64,000 bases of DNA from the NCBI RefSeq assembly GCF_008704995.1, contig NZ_CP023747.1, positions 7,412,001-7,476,000 on the forward strand. The letters run 5' to 3'. Position numbers and translations under genes: made by a program. The notes under the pieces are model-generated. The model made no database searches. It saw only the letters and a list, made by a program, of their open reading frames with translations, and was not told the origin of the DNA. The DNA is from Streptomyces nodosus. GTDB taxonomy: Bacteria > Actinomycetota > Actinomycetes > Streptomycetales > Streptomycetaceae. This document shows, piece by piece, positions 41,791 to 50,674 of the stretch; the stretch's first letter is position 1; every line of letters begins with the position of its first letter.

Positions 41791-42223
41791 ACTGCGGGAA
41801 CGGTGGGGCGGACAGCCGGTCTGGGCGAGGTGGGTTCTCGCGGTGTATGTCATCGGGTTCCTCGAGGGAGCCTGCGCCCACGTTCTTGACCTGGCCCGTG
41901 ACGGCATCCATGCCTATGCGGCGTTTCCGCAGGTTCCGCTCCAGGTGTTCTTCGTGGGCCTGGTGATTCTCGATCCGCTGGTCGTCGTGCTGGTGGTGCT
42001 CGTGCGGCGGGAAGGGATCTGGCTGGCGAGCGCCGTGATGGTGGCGGACGTCTTCGCGAACTGGTGGGGCAACCGGCACTGGCTGCAGGATGACCCCGCG
42101 AACCTTGTCCGGCTGTCGCCCGTCACCCTTTTCGGCGTGTTCGTCGTCGCGTTCGCACATCCGCTGTGCTGGACGATCGCCGGGACTGCGGGCAGGCCCC
42201 GGGCGGCCCTGCCGACTGCCTGA
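41780..42223 (+). CDS. Small integral membrane protein, unknown family
   Basis: 147 residues with about four membrane segments: WVLAVYVIGFLEGACAHVLD, LQVFFVGLVILDPLVVVLVV, IWLASAVMVADVFANWW and VTLFGVFVVAFAHPLCW. Charged residues are few apart from the loops. I do not recognise the family. The start at 41780 lies inside the end of the preceding 33-codon frame; an in-frame GTG at 41771 is an alternative. Confidence 0.7.
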   Translation: MRSELRERWGGQPVWARWVLAVYVIGFLEGACAHVLDLARDGIHAYAAFPQVPLQVFFVGLVILDPLVVVLVVLVRREGIWLASAVMVADVFANWWGNRHWLQDDPANLVRLSPVTLFGVFVVAFAHPLCWTIAGTAGRPRAALPTA

Positions 42224-42398
42224 CGACTCCTGCTTCGTCCGGTCTGGAACATGAGCGGCCCATGGGTGCCTCGCTGTTTCCCGCTGCCCCGTGAGCCGCA
42301 TTGGCAACGCATCAGTGAACGACCGGAAGTGATCGCGTGACGTGACCGCGAGGTGGGGAGGTATGACCGTCATTGACTGTCGGTAGTGAGGGGGATAC

Positions 42399-43445
42399 GT
42401 GAAGTGGTGGCCCGGCGGGCGTGAGGCGCCTGAGCGGAGTAAGAAGCTGGGCGAGCTTCAGGAGGCTTTGAACAAGCTGGAGTTGGCCCAGTCAAAACAC
42501 CGAGAGGAGACGGCGCAGGCACGGGCCGAGACTCTGGAGACCGTACAGCAAGGCGTGGCAGGACTATGCGGGGAGAACCGCGAGCTCCGCCGTCGGCAGG
42601 AGCGGATGCTGTCCGATCTGAATGGCGCCAAGGACGAGATGAGCGCCCTGCGGCTGGAGCTTGCTCAGGCGCTGCTGCAGGCGTCCTCCGCCGGGTCGGC
42701 GGAGGACGTGACTGACCATGATGCCGAACCGGACGAGGGCCCGGTACCGGAATCCGAGGCAGAGCTGTCCGCAGACGAGGAAACGGATCAAGGGGAGGGG
42801 ACCATGACTGACGAGAGCGCACGGACCGAGGGCGCGGCACCGGGCAGGGGGTCGGAGGAGTCCGCTGCCGGTGGCGCAGAGCTCAAGCGTGCCATTGAGT
42901 GTGCCTACCGGGGAGACGGTGGATCCACCGCCACGACGTCGACAGGTCGGGTGTCCGTAGGGCAGCACCCCCCGTCTGCCCGAGCGGCGACGGACGCCTG
43001 TAGCCCGCAGGAGCCCGAGCAGTGCGGCCCGGTGGCGCACGGTGTGCTGTTGTTGAAGGCGGCCGGGGCCGCCTCCGTCGAGCTGGTACTGCACCGTGAC
43101 ACCTGGGAGTTCGTTCTCGGGCGTGCCGTCGGGCACGACCACTTCCGTCTGCCGCCGGACATGAAGGACCTCGGGAACGGCCGTGTCCGGGTGGCCCTGT
43201 CGGGGCGCTCGCTGATCGCGGTGCTGATCCAGTTGTGGCAGACCCGCAGCGAGGCCGACCCCCTCCAGGCCGACTGGACCCTGGCGGTCGCCGTCTACTG
43301 CCGCATCGCCGAGCGGCTCAGCGGTGTCGTCCCCTCCGGGCGCCCCATCACCATCGTTCTGGACGACGGGGTCGAGGACGCGGAAGGTCAGGGACGGACG
43401 GACCATGACGGGGACGACGGAACGTCACGGCCGCCGGGGCAGTGA
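42399..43445 (+). CDS. Coiled-coil protein of unknown function
   Basis: 348 residues. The N-terminal 15-90 form a strongly charged coiled coil (LGELQEALNKLELAQSKHRE). An acidic low-complexity linker of about 90 residues follows (DAEPDEGPVPESEAELSADE). A globular C-terminal domain of about 110 residues contains ASVELVLHRDTWEFVLGRA and GRVRVALSGRSLIAVLIQLW. There is no membrane segment or catalytic motif. GTG 42399 follows GAGGGGG. It ends convergent with small RNA copy B, whose terminator lies 23 bases after the stop. I do not recognise the family. Confidence 0.75.
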   Translation: MKWWPGGREAPERSKKLGELQEALNKLELAQSKHREETAQARAETLETVQQGVAGLCGENRELRRRQERMLSDLNGAKDEMSALRLELAQALLQASSAGSAEDVTDHDAEPDEGPVPESEAELSADEETDQGEGTMTDESARTEGAAPGRGSEESAAGGAELKRAIECAYRGDGGSTATTSTGRVSVGQHPPSARAATDACSPQEPEQCGPVAHGVLLLKAAGAASVELVLHRDTWEFVLGRAVGHDHFRLPPDMKDLGNGRVRVALSGRSLIAVLIQLWQTRSEADPLQADWTLAVAVYCRIAERLSGVVPSGRPITIVLDDGVEDAEGQGRTDHDGDDGTSRPPGQ

Positions 43446-43464
43446 TTCCGGTCCTGTCTCGTAA

Positions 43465-43613
43465 TGAATGAACCCCGCCCTGTGTGTACAGGGCGGGGTT
43501 CATGTCCGAGCGCCGGGCAGGCCTTGCACCTGCATCTTCCCGCAGGAAGCGGGACGTCTTTCCTTGGACTACCAACGCGCGACCCGGCACCAGGAGTTCT
43601 GGTGACCAGCTCA
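43465..43613 (-). ncRNA. Structured small RNA, copy B (unnamed family)
   Basis: The reverse-complement counterpart of copy A (29871-30019), also about 149 nt. It keeps the core GTTGGTAGTCCAAGGAAAGA onwards with two changes in about 69 bases. The first hairpin is CACCAG-AACTC-CTGGTG, against CAGCCG-AACTC-CGGTTG in copy A: the loop is identical and the stem differs by a pair swap and a G-U. GAGC/GCTC can close the domain. A 15-bp terminator stem (43468-43503) ends in TTCATTCATT. TATACT lies seven bases upstream of the start. It is convergent with the coiled-coil gene, and the rest of the gap 43626-43796 precedes the VTC gene. Confidence 0.7.
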
Positions 43614-43619
43614 AGATCC

Positions 43620-43625
43620 AGTATA
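43620..43625 (-). promoter_or_regulatory. -10 element of small RNA copy B
   Basis: TATACT on the minus strand, seven bases before the inferred start, aligns exactly with TATGCT of copy A. It is an excellent -10; the -35 is not canonical. Confidence 0.55.
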
Positions 43626-43796
43626 GGGCATGCCCCGGCTCGAGAAGCCCGCGTGAGCGCAGCCTGAACTCGCCGCGTTCACTTCGACGTTCTCTCAGGG
43701 ACTCCTGGAATCAACCCGAGATTCTCATCCGCTCATCATCTGGCGTTGGTTGCCTCTACCTGGCCGCCGGTCCGCAACGTATGAGCAAGGAGACGC

Positions 43797-44735
43797 ATGG
43801 TGTTCCTGTCGAGGGCAGCCGCCGCGCGCGGAAGCCGGGCCGATCACACCCGGCCGGAGCAGGGCGGGGGACAGGGCGGTGAGGAACCGCTGCATGTGGC
43901 CAGCCGGCTGCATGCGTTCAACCGGTTCGAGCTGAAGTATCTGGTCCCGGTGGACCAGGCGGCGGAGATCCGGGACGAGTTGGCCGAGCGGATGGACCAG
44001 GACCCGTACAGTCCGGTCGGCGGCTACGGCGTGTGGAGCCTTTACTACGACACTCCTCAGCTGCGGTTCTACTGGGAGAAGATCGAGGGTCTGAAGTTCC
44101 GCCGCAAGCTGCGCATCCGCCACTACGGCGACCTCGACGGCGTCACCGATGAGTCGCCGGTGTGCGTGGAGATCAAGCAGCGGGTCAACCGGGTCACCCA
44201 GAAGCGCCGCATCACCCTTCCCTACGGCACTGCACGTCAGCTGTGCGACGGCCGCGAGACGGTGCGGCACTCGGCGAGGGAGAGCGCCTTCATCCAGGAG
44301 GTCCTCGAACTCGTCGTGAGGTTGAACCTGCGGCCCACCGTGATCACCGGCTATCAGCGTGAGGCCCTGGTGGGCCGGGACGCGGACACCGGTCTGCGGG
44401 TCACCTTCGACCGCCGGATCCGCGGACGGGACCGGGACTTCCACTTCGGCATCGCGCGGCCGGAGAACCGGTTCACCGTCCCGCCGCATCTGTCGGTCAT
44501 GGAGATCAAGGTCAACGACCGCACCCCCCACTGGATCACCGACCTGGCCGCACGCCGCAATCTCCACCTCGTACGGATCTCGAAGTATGTGCAGTCCGTC
44601 GAGGCATTCGGCCTGGCGCCCCGCTCGCTCTTCCACATCGACGAGGCGGACCATCCGTCGGCCACCCCCACCGAAGAACAGCCGCCCCAGCAGCGGCCGG
44701 CGCAGGACGCGCCGTTGAAAGCAGGAGCACAGTGA
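43797..44735 (+). CDS. VTC-domain (polyphosphate polymerase-like) protein
   Basis: A 312-residue protein with the VTC tunnel-fold domain. FNRFELKYLVPVDQAAEIRD, SLYYDTPQLRFYWEKIEG and FRRKLRIRHYGD, VCVEIKQRVNR with RRITLP are the expected basic and Glu-containing strands. Eukaryotic VTC4 makes polyphosphate from ATP; bacterial members occur next to DUF4956 and CotH genes and their reaction is untested in most cases. ATG 43797 follows AAGGAG. The stop overlaps the DUF4956 start (GTGA). The C-terminus is a disordered Pro/Gln-rich tail. Confidence 0.88.
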   Translation: MVFLSRAAAARGSRADHTRPEQGGGQGGEEPLHVASRLHAFNRFELKYLVPVDQAAEIRDELAERMDQDPYSPVGGYGVWSLYYDTPQLRFYWEKIEGLKFRRKLRIRHYGDLDGVTDESPVCVEIKQRVNRVTQKRRITLPYGTARQLCDGRETVRHSARESAFIQEVLELVVRLNLRPTVITGYQREALVGRDADTGLRVTFDRRIRGRDRDFHFGIARPENRFTVPPHLSVMEIKVNDRTPHWITDLAARRNLHLVRISKYVQSVEAFGLAPRSLFHIDEADHPSATPTEEQPPQQRPAQDAPLKAGAQ

Positions 44736-45415
44736 ACTTCGATCTCAAACTCCAGGAACTGAGCGGCACGTTCAGTGTGGCCGATGTCGTGGCGGCGATG
44801 GCGCTGTCGTTCATCCTGTCCACGCTGATCGGTTATGCGTACCGGTACACGCACCGCAATGTCTCCTACAGCCAGTCCTACGTCCAGACCCTGGTCGTCG
44901 TCGGCATGATCGTCGCGTTGATCATGCTGGTCGTCGGTTCCAACCTGGCGCGCGCGTTCTCACTGGTCGGCGCGTTGTCCGTGGTCCGCTTCAGGAATGC
45001 GGTCAAGGAGACCAGGGACGTCGGCTTCATCTTCCTCGCCATGGCGATCGGCATGGCCTGCGGCGCCCGTTTCTACACGCTGGCCGCGGTCGGTGCCGTG
45101 GTGATCTGCGCCGTCATCATCGTGATGTTCAAGTTCAACTGGTTCGCCCTGAACGTGCAGCGACAGGTCGTCAAGGTCCAGGTCCCGGCCGGTGACGACT
45201 ACACGCCGCAGATCCGTGATGTGCTGATCAAGTACACCAGCGAGTTCGAGCTGGTGAGCACCGAGACGATCCGCGGCGGCGCACTGAGCGAGATCTTCTA
45301 CACGGTGCGGCTCAAGAAGGGTGCCGAGCCCGGCGACCTGGTCAGCGCGCTTCAGGAGCGTACGTCCGGACAGCGGGTCACCGTCCTGACCGGCTACGAC
45401 ACCACGGATCTGTGA
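44732..45415 (+). CDS. DUF4956 membrane protein
   Basis: 227 residues. Three to four membrane segments in the first half (VVAAMALSFILSTLIGYAYR, TLVVVGMIVALIMLVVGSNL, VGFIFLAMAIGMACGARFYT, LAAVGAVVICAVIIVMFKF) are followed by a soluble C-terminal ferredoxin-like domain. ALSVVRFRNAVKETRDVGF is the conserved basic loop. It is regularly found between VTC and CotH genes, so a membrane anchor or channel for their product is plausible. The start overlaps the VTC stop. Confidence 0.87.
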   Translation: MNFDLKLQELSGTFSVADVVAAMALSFILSTLIGYAYRYTHRNVSYSQSYVQTLVVVGMIVALIMLVVGSNLARAFSLVGALSVVRFRNAVKETRDVGFIFLAMAIGMACGARFYTLAAVGAVVICAVIIVMFKFNWFALNVQRQVVKVQVPAGDDYTPQIRDVLIKYTSEFELVSTETIRGGALSEIFYTVRLKKGAEPGDLVSALQERTSGQRVTVLTGYDTTDL

Positions 45416-46989
45416 TGGAGGGCGACACCACCACGCGGCGCGGGCGACGGTTGCGGGACCGGCTTCCCCTCCGGCTGCGCCACCACTGGAAGCCGGTCGC
45501 GACGCTGGGCCTCGGGCTCGCCGCGATGGTCTACTTCCTGGGCGATGCGCGTATCTCCCCGTATGTCACCTCGTCCTCGCGGGTCGAGGCGGACGGCATC
45601 ACCGAGAACGTCGGCGGACCGGTGGACCTGTACGACACCTCGGTGTCGCACTCGATCCAACTCACCTACCAGCAGACCGACTTCGACAAGATGATGAAAG
45701 AGTTCCGAGACGACGGCACCAAGGACTACATCGAGGCCGATCTCGTCATCGACGGGGTCTACCTCAATGACGTCGGGATCCGTCTCAAGGGCAACTCCAC
45801 CCTGATGTCCCTGCGCGGAGACAAGGGCATGCCCGGCGGCGGCCGGAACCTGCCCGATGCCCCGCAGGGAGCTCAGGCCGGTGCCCCCGGCGGCATGGGC
45901 GGTTTCGGGGGCATGGGCGGGATGACGCAGTACGACCTGTCCGAGAAGAAGCCGGAGGAACTGCCCTGGCTCGTCAAGGTCGACGAGTTTGTGGAGGGCC
46001 GCGCGTACCAGGGTGAGCGGGAGATCTCGCTGCGCCCCGGCAGCAACGGCCAGGTGCCGCTGAACGAGGCGCTGTCGCTGTCGCTGATCGGAAAGAGCGG
46101 GCAGAAGGCCGAGCGGTACGCCTTCACCGAGCTGAGGGTGAACAATCGGCCCACCGCCACACGGCTCATGGTCGAGAGTCCCGACACCGACTACGCCGAG
46201 GACGTCGCCGACGGCCATGGGGTGCTGTACAAGGCCAAGGCGGGCGGCAGCTTCACCTATCGCGGCGACGATCCGACGGACTACGAGAGTTCCTTCAAGC
46301 AGCTCAACAAGAAGGGCAGCCAGGACCTCGAACCGGTGATGAAGCTCATCAAGTGGGCCGACCGGGCGTCGGACGAGGAGTTCGCCCGCGACCTCCATCT
46401 GTATATGGACGTCGACTCGCTGGCCGCCTATCTCGCGACGCAGAACCTGCTGCTGAACTTCGACGACATGGCCGGCCCCGGCAAGAACTACCTGCTGTGG
46501 TACGACCTGGACACCCAGAAGTTCTCCGTGCTGGGCTGGGACTACAACCTGACCTTCAGCGGGGACGCCACGGCGGGGCCCAAGGACTCCATCTCGAATC
46601 TGCCTCAGCAAGCGCCGTCCCGCGCCCCGGAGGGAAAGCCCGACGCCACCCTCGGCGGTATGCCGAGCGGAATGCCTGAGGGCCTGCCGAGCGGGATGCC
46701 CGGCGGCATGAACGGCAAGGACGGCCCGGGTGGCCTCATGGGGCATGTCCTGAAGACCAGGTTCCTGGAGTCCGACGCCTTCGAAGACGTCTATCTGAAG
46801 GCCTACCGGGCGCTGTACCAGAAGTTCTACCGGTCGGGTACGGCGGTCGAGGAGCTGCAGTCCATCGCGGACCAGGCCCGTTCCGCGGGCGCCGGTTCCA
46901 AGGAACTGGACACCGCCGTCACCCAGCTCAAGACCACCGTCACCGACCGCGCCGTGGCACTTGCCGAGGACCAGCAGGTGATCGGCTGA
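45415..46989 (+). CDS. CotH-family protein kinase-like protein
   Basis: 524 residues with one N-terminal membrane segment (TLGLGLAAMVYFLGDA), so the kinase domain is outside the membrane. VGIRLKGNSTL, LLNFDDMAGPGKNYLLWYDL and FSVLGWDYNLTFSG are CotH blocks with the catalytic Asp residues. CotH phosphorylates spore-coat proteins in Bacillus. Gly/Met/Pro-rich inserts near residues 140 and 415 (GGMGGFGGMGGM, GMPEGLPSGMPGGM) are low-complexity. Its ATG at 45415 overlaps the DUF4956 stop (TGATG). It is the last structural gene before the two-component genes. Confidence 0.88.
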   Translation: MEGDTTTRRGRRLRDRLPLRLRHHWKPVATLGLGLAAMVYFLGDARISPYVTSSSRVEADGITENVGGPVDLYDTSVSHSIQLTYQQTDFDKMMKEFRDDGTKDYIEADLVIDGVYLNDVGIRLKGNSTLMSLRGDKGMPGGGRNLPDAPQGAQAGAPGGMGGFGGMGGMTQYDLSEKKPEELPWLVKVDEFVEGRAYQGEREISLRPGSNGQVPLNEALSLSLIGKSGQKAERYAFTELRVNNRPTATRLMVESPDTDYAEDVADGHGVLYKAKAGGSFTYRGDDPTDYESSFKQLNKKGSQDLEPVMKLIKWADRASDEEFARDLHLYMDVDSLAAYLATQNLLLNFDDMAGPGKNYLLWYDLDTQKFSVLGWDYNLTFSGDATAGPKDSISNLPQQAPSRAPEGKPDATLGGMPSGMPEGLPSGMPGGMNGKDGPGGLMGHVLKTRFLESDAFEDVYLKAYRALYQKFYRSGTAVEELQSIADQARSAGAGSKELDTAVTQLKTTVTDRAVALAEDQQVIG

Positions 46990-47035
46990 GCCCCCCACCG
47001 CCGCCATGTCTGCCCGTACCCCGAGGTGCCAGAAC

Positions 47036-47788
47036 GTGATCGACCAGTACACCCCTGCACGGACACCCGTAGCCGGGCACACCGTCCTGGTCGTGGAGGA
47101 CGACCCCAGCATCCGCACCCTGCTCACCTCCGCGCTCACCGCGGCCGGCTACACCGTGGCGAGCGCGGCCGACGGGCAGGAAGCCATGACCGAGGCCGGC
47201 AGCCGCCGGCCCGACCTGATCGTGCTGGACGTCATGCTGCCCGACACCGACGGCTTCCAGCTCACCCGCGATCTGCGAGCCCAGGGCACCTACACCCCGG
47301 TGCTGTTCCTCACCGCCCGCACCGGTGTCGAGGACCGCATCATCGGCCTGAGTTCCGGCGGCGACGACTATGTCACCAAGCCCTTCCACATCCAGGAGGT
47401 ACTGCTGCGTATCCGCGCCATCCTGCGCCGCAGCAGCGCCCCCGCCTCCACCTCCGGAGTCCGCCCGCCGCTGCGCTACGCCGACCTCACCCTGGACGAG
47501 CGCACCCATGAGGTACGGCGCACCGGCCGGCTCCTGAAGCTGTCGCCGACCGAGTTCCGGCTTCTGGCCTGTCTGCTGTCCCGTCCCGAACGCGTCCTGG
47601 ACAAGACGGAGATCCTCCAGCAGGTGTGGCAGTACGACTTCTCCGGCGACACCCGGATCGTCGACACCTATGTCAAGAATCTGCGCGGCAAGATCGACCG
47701 AGATCCGCCGGCACTGATCCACACCGTGCGCGGGGTCGGCTACTGCCTGCGGCTCCCTCGCGACGAGCCGAACACGGCCGCACGATGA
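47036..47788 (+). CDS. OmpR/PhoB-type response regulator
   Basis: 250 residues. The receiver domain has VLVVEDDPSIRTLL, LIVLDVMLPDTDGF with the phospho-acceptor Asp near residue 65, TART and VTKPF. The C-terminal winged helix has ERTHEVRRTGRLLKLSPTEF and VDTYVKNLRGKI. I start at GTG 47036, with GAGG upstream, rather than ATG 47006. It follows cotH by 46 bases and overlaps the kinase gene by four, so it probably belongs to the VTC-DUF4956-CotH operon or regulates it. Confidence 0.92.
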   Translation: MIDQYTPARTPVAGHTVLVVEDDPSIRTLLTSALTAAGYTVASAADGQEAMTEAGSRRPDLIVLDVMLPDTDGFQLTRDLRAQGTYTPVLFLTARTGVEDRIIGLSSGGDDYVTKPFHIQEVLLRIRAILRRSSAPASTSGVRPPLRYADLTLDERTHEVRRTGRLLKLSPTEFRLLACLLSRPERVLDKTEILQQVWQYDFSGDTRIVDTYVKNLRGKIDRDPPALIHTVRGVGYCLRLPRDEPNTAAR

Positions 47789-49329
47789 GCCGGTCGAACC
47801 AGCCGCACCGGCTGCCGCGCCCGCGTTCCCTGCGCGGCCGCCTGGTGCTGATCGCCGGCCTGTTGGCGACCTGCGCGGTGGTCCTGTGCCAGATCGCCGG
47901 GCTGACCGTCCTGCGTACCTGGCTCACCGACCAGGTCGACGACCGGCTCTCCCACTTCCGCCCCCCGGCCGAGGTCTACCGCGATCTCGCCGACAACAAC
48001 GGAGTGTTACGGCCCCCAGGTCCCGCTCCGAACAACGTCCTGCCTTCGGACTACCGCGTCTTCTTCTACGGTCAGGACGGACGTCTGCTGCCGTCCTCGC
48101 TGGGAAACGGCGACGGCCCCGGCCCACAACTCCCGGACAGCGCGGCCGATCTGCACCTGGTCCCGGGACGGCCCAGCACGGTCGCTGCCGAGAACTCGTC
48201 CGGATCCGGCTGGCGGGTGATCGACCATGCCGAGTCCGACGGCATCCACACCGTCGTCGCCCTTCCCCTGGACACCGTCGACGGTGCCACCACCAAACTG
48301 CTCTGGTTCAGCGTCGTTCTCGGCATCGCCGTCGCCGCCGGCGTCGTCGTCCTGGGCAATGTCGCCGTCCGTCTCGGCCTGCGTCCGCTCACCCGAGTCG
48401 AGCGGACCGCCCAGCGCATCACCGAGGGGGCCCTGGAACTCAACGTCCCCGTCGCCGATCCGGACACCGAGGTCGGCCGCCTCAGCCTGGCACTGAACAC
48501 GATGCTCGACCGACTGCGCACCGCGCTGCACCGTACCGAGACCTCCGAACAGCGGCTGCGCCGCTTCATGGCGGACGCCGGACATGAACTGCGCACGCCC
48601 CTCACCGCGATCCAGGGATTCGCCGAACTCCTCCTCGAAGAACCCGGTATGAGCGAGCAGCGGCGGCATGAAGCCCACTCCTTGATCAACCACAATGCGG
48701 AGCGCATGAGCCGTCTGGTCGACGACCTCTTTCTCCTCGCCACGCTCGGCGACACGCCCCTTCCGCACCGGGAGCCCGTCGACCTGCTCTCGCTGGCCGC
48801 CGAGGCCATCGCCACCACCGCCGTCCGCCACCCACGGCGCGGCATCACCCTCGAACCGCTCATCAACCGAGCCGGCGGTCACCAGCGGGAACTCGACATC
48901 GTGGAAACGTCCGGTGATCCCCATCAGCTCGCCCAGGTACTCGGCAATCTGCTCTCCAACGCCTGCACCCACACCCCCGACGACGCCCCCGTCCATGTCA
49001 GGGTCGGCGCCGCTCACACCGGCGAACACGGCTGTGGCACGGACCGTCCCGACCGCTTCAGCACCGGCCCTGCCCCCGCACCCGGTACGCCCGTCTGCAT
49101 CCTCGAGGTCGCCGATGGCGGCCCCGGTGTCGCCCTCGACGACGCGGCGCGGGTCTTCGATCGCTTCTATCGCGCCGCACCGTCCGGGCCGCGGTGCCGG
49201 CCGGGGTCCGGACTCGGCCTCGCCATAGCCGCGGCCATCGCCGAAATGCACCAGGGACGCCTGGAACTGGACACCCGCCCCGGCGAAGGCTGTACGTTCC
49301 GCCTCCTTCTCCCCAGCTCCGCACCCTGA
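47785..49329 (+). CDS. Sensor histidine kinase
   Basis: 514 residues. TM1 is at about 20-45 (LVLIAGLLATCAVVLCQIAG) and TM2 near 172-192 (LWFSVVLGIAVAAGVVVLG), enclosing an extracytoplasmic sensor of about 125 residues. Then follow HAMP, the HisKA box DAGHELRTPLTAIQGF (His near residue 268) and HATPase boxes NLLSNACTHT, VADGGPGVA and GSGLGLAIA. All catalytic motifs are intact. The signal is unknown. ATG 47785 overlaps the regulator stop (ATGA). Confidence 0.92.
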   Translation: MSRSNQPHRLPRPRSLRGRLVLIAGLLATCAVVLCQIAGLTVLRTWLTDQVDDRLSHFRPPAEVYRDLADNNGVLRPPGPAPNNVLPSDYRVFFYGQDGRLLPSSLGNGDGPGPQLPDSAADLHLVPGRPSTVAAENSSGSGWRVIDHAESDGIHTVVALPLDTVDGATTKLLWFSVVLGIAVAAGVVVLGNVAVRLGLRPLTRVERTAQRITEGALELNVPVADPDTEVGRLSLALNTMLDRLRTALHRTETSEQRLRRFMADAGHELRTPLTAIQGFAELLLEEPGMSEQRRHEAHSLINHNAERMSRLVDDLFLLATLGDTPLPHREPVDLLSLAAEAIATTAVRHPRRGITLEPLINRAGGHQRELDIVETSGDPHQLAQVLGNLLSNACTHTPDDAPVHVRVGAAHTGEHGCGTDRPDRFSTGPAPAPGTPVCILEVADGGPGVALDDAARVFDRFYRAAPSGPRCRPGSGLGLAIAAAIAEMHQGRLELDTRPGEGCTFRLLLPSSAP

Positions 49330-49348
49330 ACCAGCTCCGCACGATGAA

Positions 49349-49364
49349 CCCCCGGCGCCGGGGG
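49349..49364. terminator. Short GC hairpin between convergent genes
   Basis: CCCCCGGCGCCGGGGG is fully self-complementary (6-bp stem with GCGC loop), 20 bases after the kinase stop and 34 before the dehydrogenase stop. Confidence 0.5.
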
Positions 49365-49397
49365 AGCGGTCGGCCGCCGCCCGAACGGGAACAGCGC

Positions 49398-50348
49398 TCA
49401 GGCCGCGACGACGGCCATGGCCCGCTCGGTGGCTTCACGGAGGACTGCGACGCTTCGAGTGAGCGCGTCGCGTTCCTCGGCATTCATGGCCGGCTCATGC
49501 ATCTGCTGGACGCCACCCGCGCCCAGCACGCTGGAGAGGGAGAGCGTGACCCCGTACGTGGCGGAGTGGGCGGCGACGGGCAGCACCGCGTGTTCGTCCC
49601 GCAGCACCGCCTCGACCAGCCGGGCACTCACCGCGCCGATGCCGTACTGGCTGGCGCCGGTGCCCTCGATGATGGTGATGTTGGCGTAGCGGATGTCCTT
49701 CTCGACCGCCTCGCGCACCTGGTCCAGCGAATCGCCGCGCCCACCGAGCAGCTCGTCCACGGGGATGCCGCCGACCGTCGCCGAGGACCACAGCAACACC
49801 TCCGACGTCCCGTGCTCGCCGACCACCAGGGCCTGCACATCGCGCGGCCGGACCCGAAGCCGGTCGGCCAGCTGGACGCGGAACCGCAGACTGTCGATCA
49901 GGGTGCCCGTGGAGAACACCCGTTGGTGTCCGGCGAGCCGGAGGGTGAGGTCGGCCAGCGGGTCCGGGGGATCGGTGACCACCAGCAGCACGGCTTGCGG
50001 CGCGGCCGCCGCCACCTGGGGGACGACATCGGCGTAGACCTTGGCGTTGGTCTCCAGCAGCCGCAGGCGACCCCGAGGATCGGAGCGGTCGGTGGCGCCG
50101 CCCGCCTTCTCGTTGGCACCCGCGGTGATCACTACGATCCGGGCGTCGGCCAGGTCCTGGTAGCCCCCGGAGCGCACATCCACCACGGGGGACAGCGGCG
50201 CGGCGTAGCGGAGGTCCGCTGCGACACCGTCCGCGCGGGCCGAGTCGCGGTCGACCAGCACGATCTCACGGCAGCTTCCACCGCGTTCGACCAGGGACAG
50301 CGCCGTGGCGGACCCGACCGCGCCCACCCCTATGACGGCGACCTTCAC
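49398..50348 (-). CDS. Lactate/malate dehydrogenase-family protein, atypical active site
   Basis: A 316-residue LDH/MDH-fold protein. KVAVIGVGAVGSATALSLVE is the NAD-binding start, VVGEHGTSEVLLWSS holds the catalytic His, and GTLIDSLRFR holds a conserved Arg. Two features differ from known lactate dehydrogenases. The usual TNPVD motif is TDPPDPL, so the substrate-contacting Asn is Asp. The active-site loop is lengthened and reads AGANEKAGGATDRSDPRG. Substrate specificity is therefore uncertain. GTG 50348 follows GGAGG; the frame upstream to 50411 lacks a site. Confidence 0.8.
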   Translation of the reverse strand: MKVAVIGVGAVGSATALSLVERGGSCREIVLVDRDSARADGVAADLRYAAPLSPVVDVRSGGYQDLADARIVVITAGANEKAGGATDRSDPRGRLRLLETNAKVYADVVPQVAAAAPQAVLLVVTDPPDPLADLTLRLAGHQRVFSTGTLIDSLRFRVQLADRLRVRPRDVQALVVGEHGTSEVLLWSSATVGGIPVDELLGGRGDSLDQVREAVEKDIRYANITIIEGTGASQYGIGAVSARLVEAVLRDEHAVLPVAAHSATYGVTLSLSSVLGAGGVQQMHEPAMNAEERDALTRSVAVLREATERAMAVVAA

Positions 50349-50674
50349 GACTGTGCCTCCACGATCCACGGGGACAGGGCGGCTCCGTCGGCACGGGCAC
50401 CACGACTTCACCGGCCCGGACCCCCAGCCTAGGACGGTGCCTCACCCCCTGCCACCGCAGGCGCCGCCCGTGCCGAACGGGCGGTTGCCAGTGCCGGTGA
50501 GTTCGAGGGCCCGTTCACCGGCCGTTGCCTTCCGTCTCGACCGCTCATCATCAACTCCCCGCGGTGGGCTCGCACTTCACCGTGCTGATCGACGTGGCGC
50601 GAAGTCATGCCGTCCGGCTAAGGTCGTCGCTCACCGAGGTAGATCATGATCGGAATCAATCTCTGGGGGAATTG
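50349..50674. other. 326-base gap between divergent genes
   Basis: It must contain promoters for the dehydrogenase and for the DUF6232 gene. CCGGTGA/TCACCGG at about 50489-50520 can form a 7-bp stem. TAAGGT near 50615 is a possible -10 for the plus-strand gene. No gene is supported. Confidence 0.35.
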
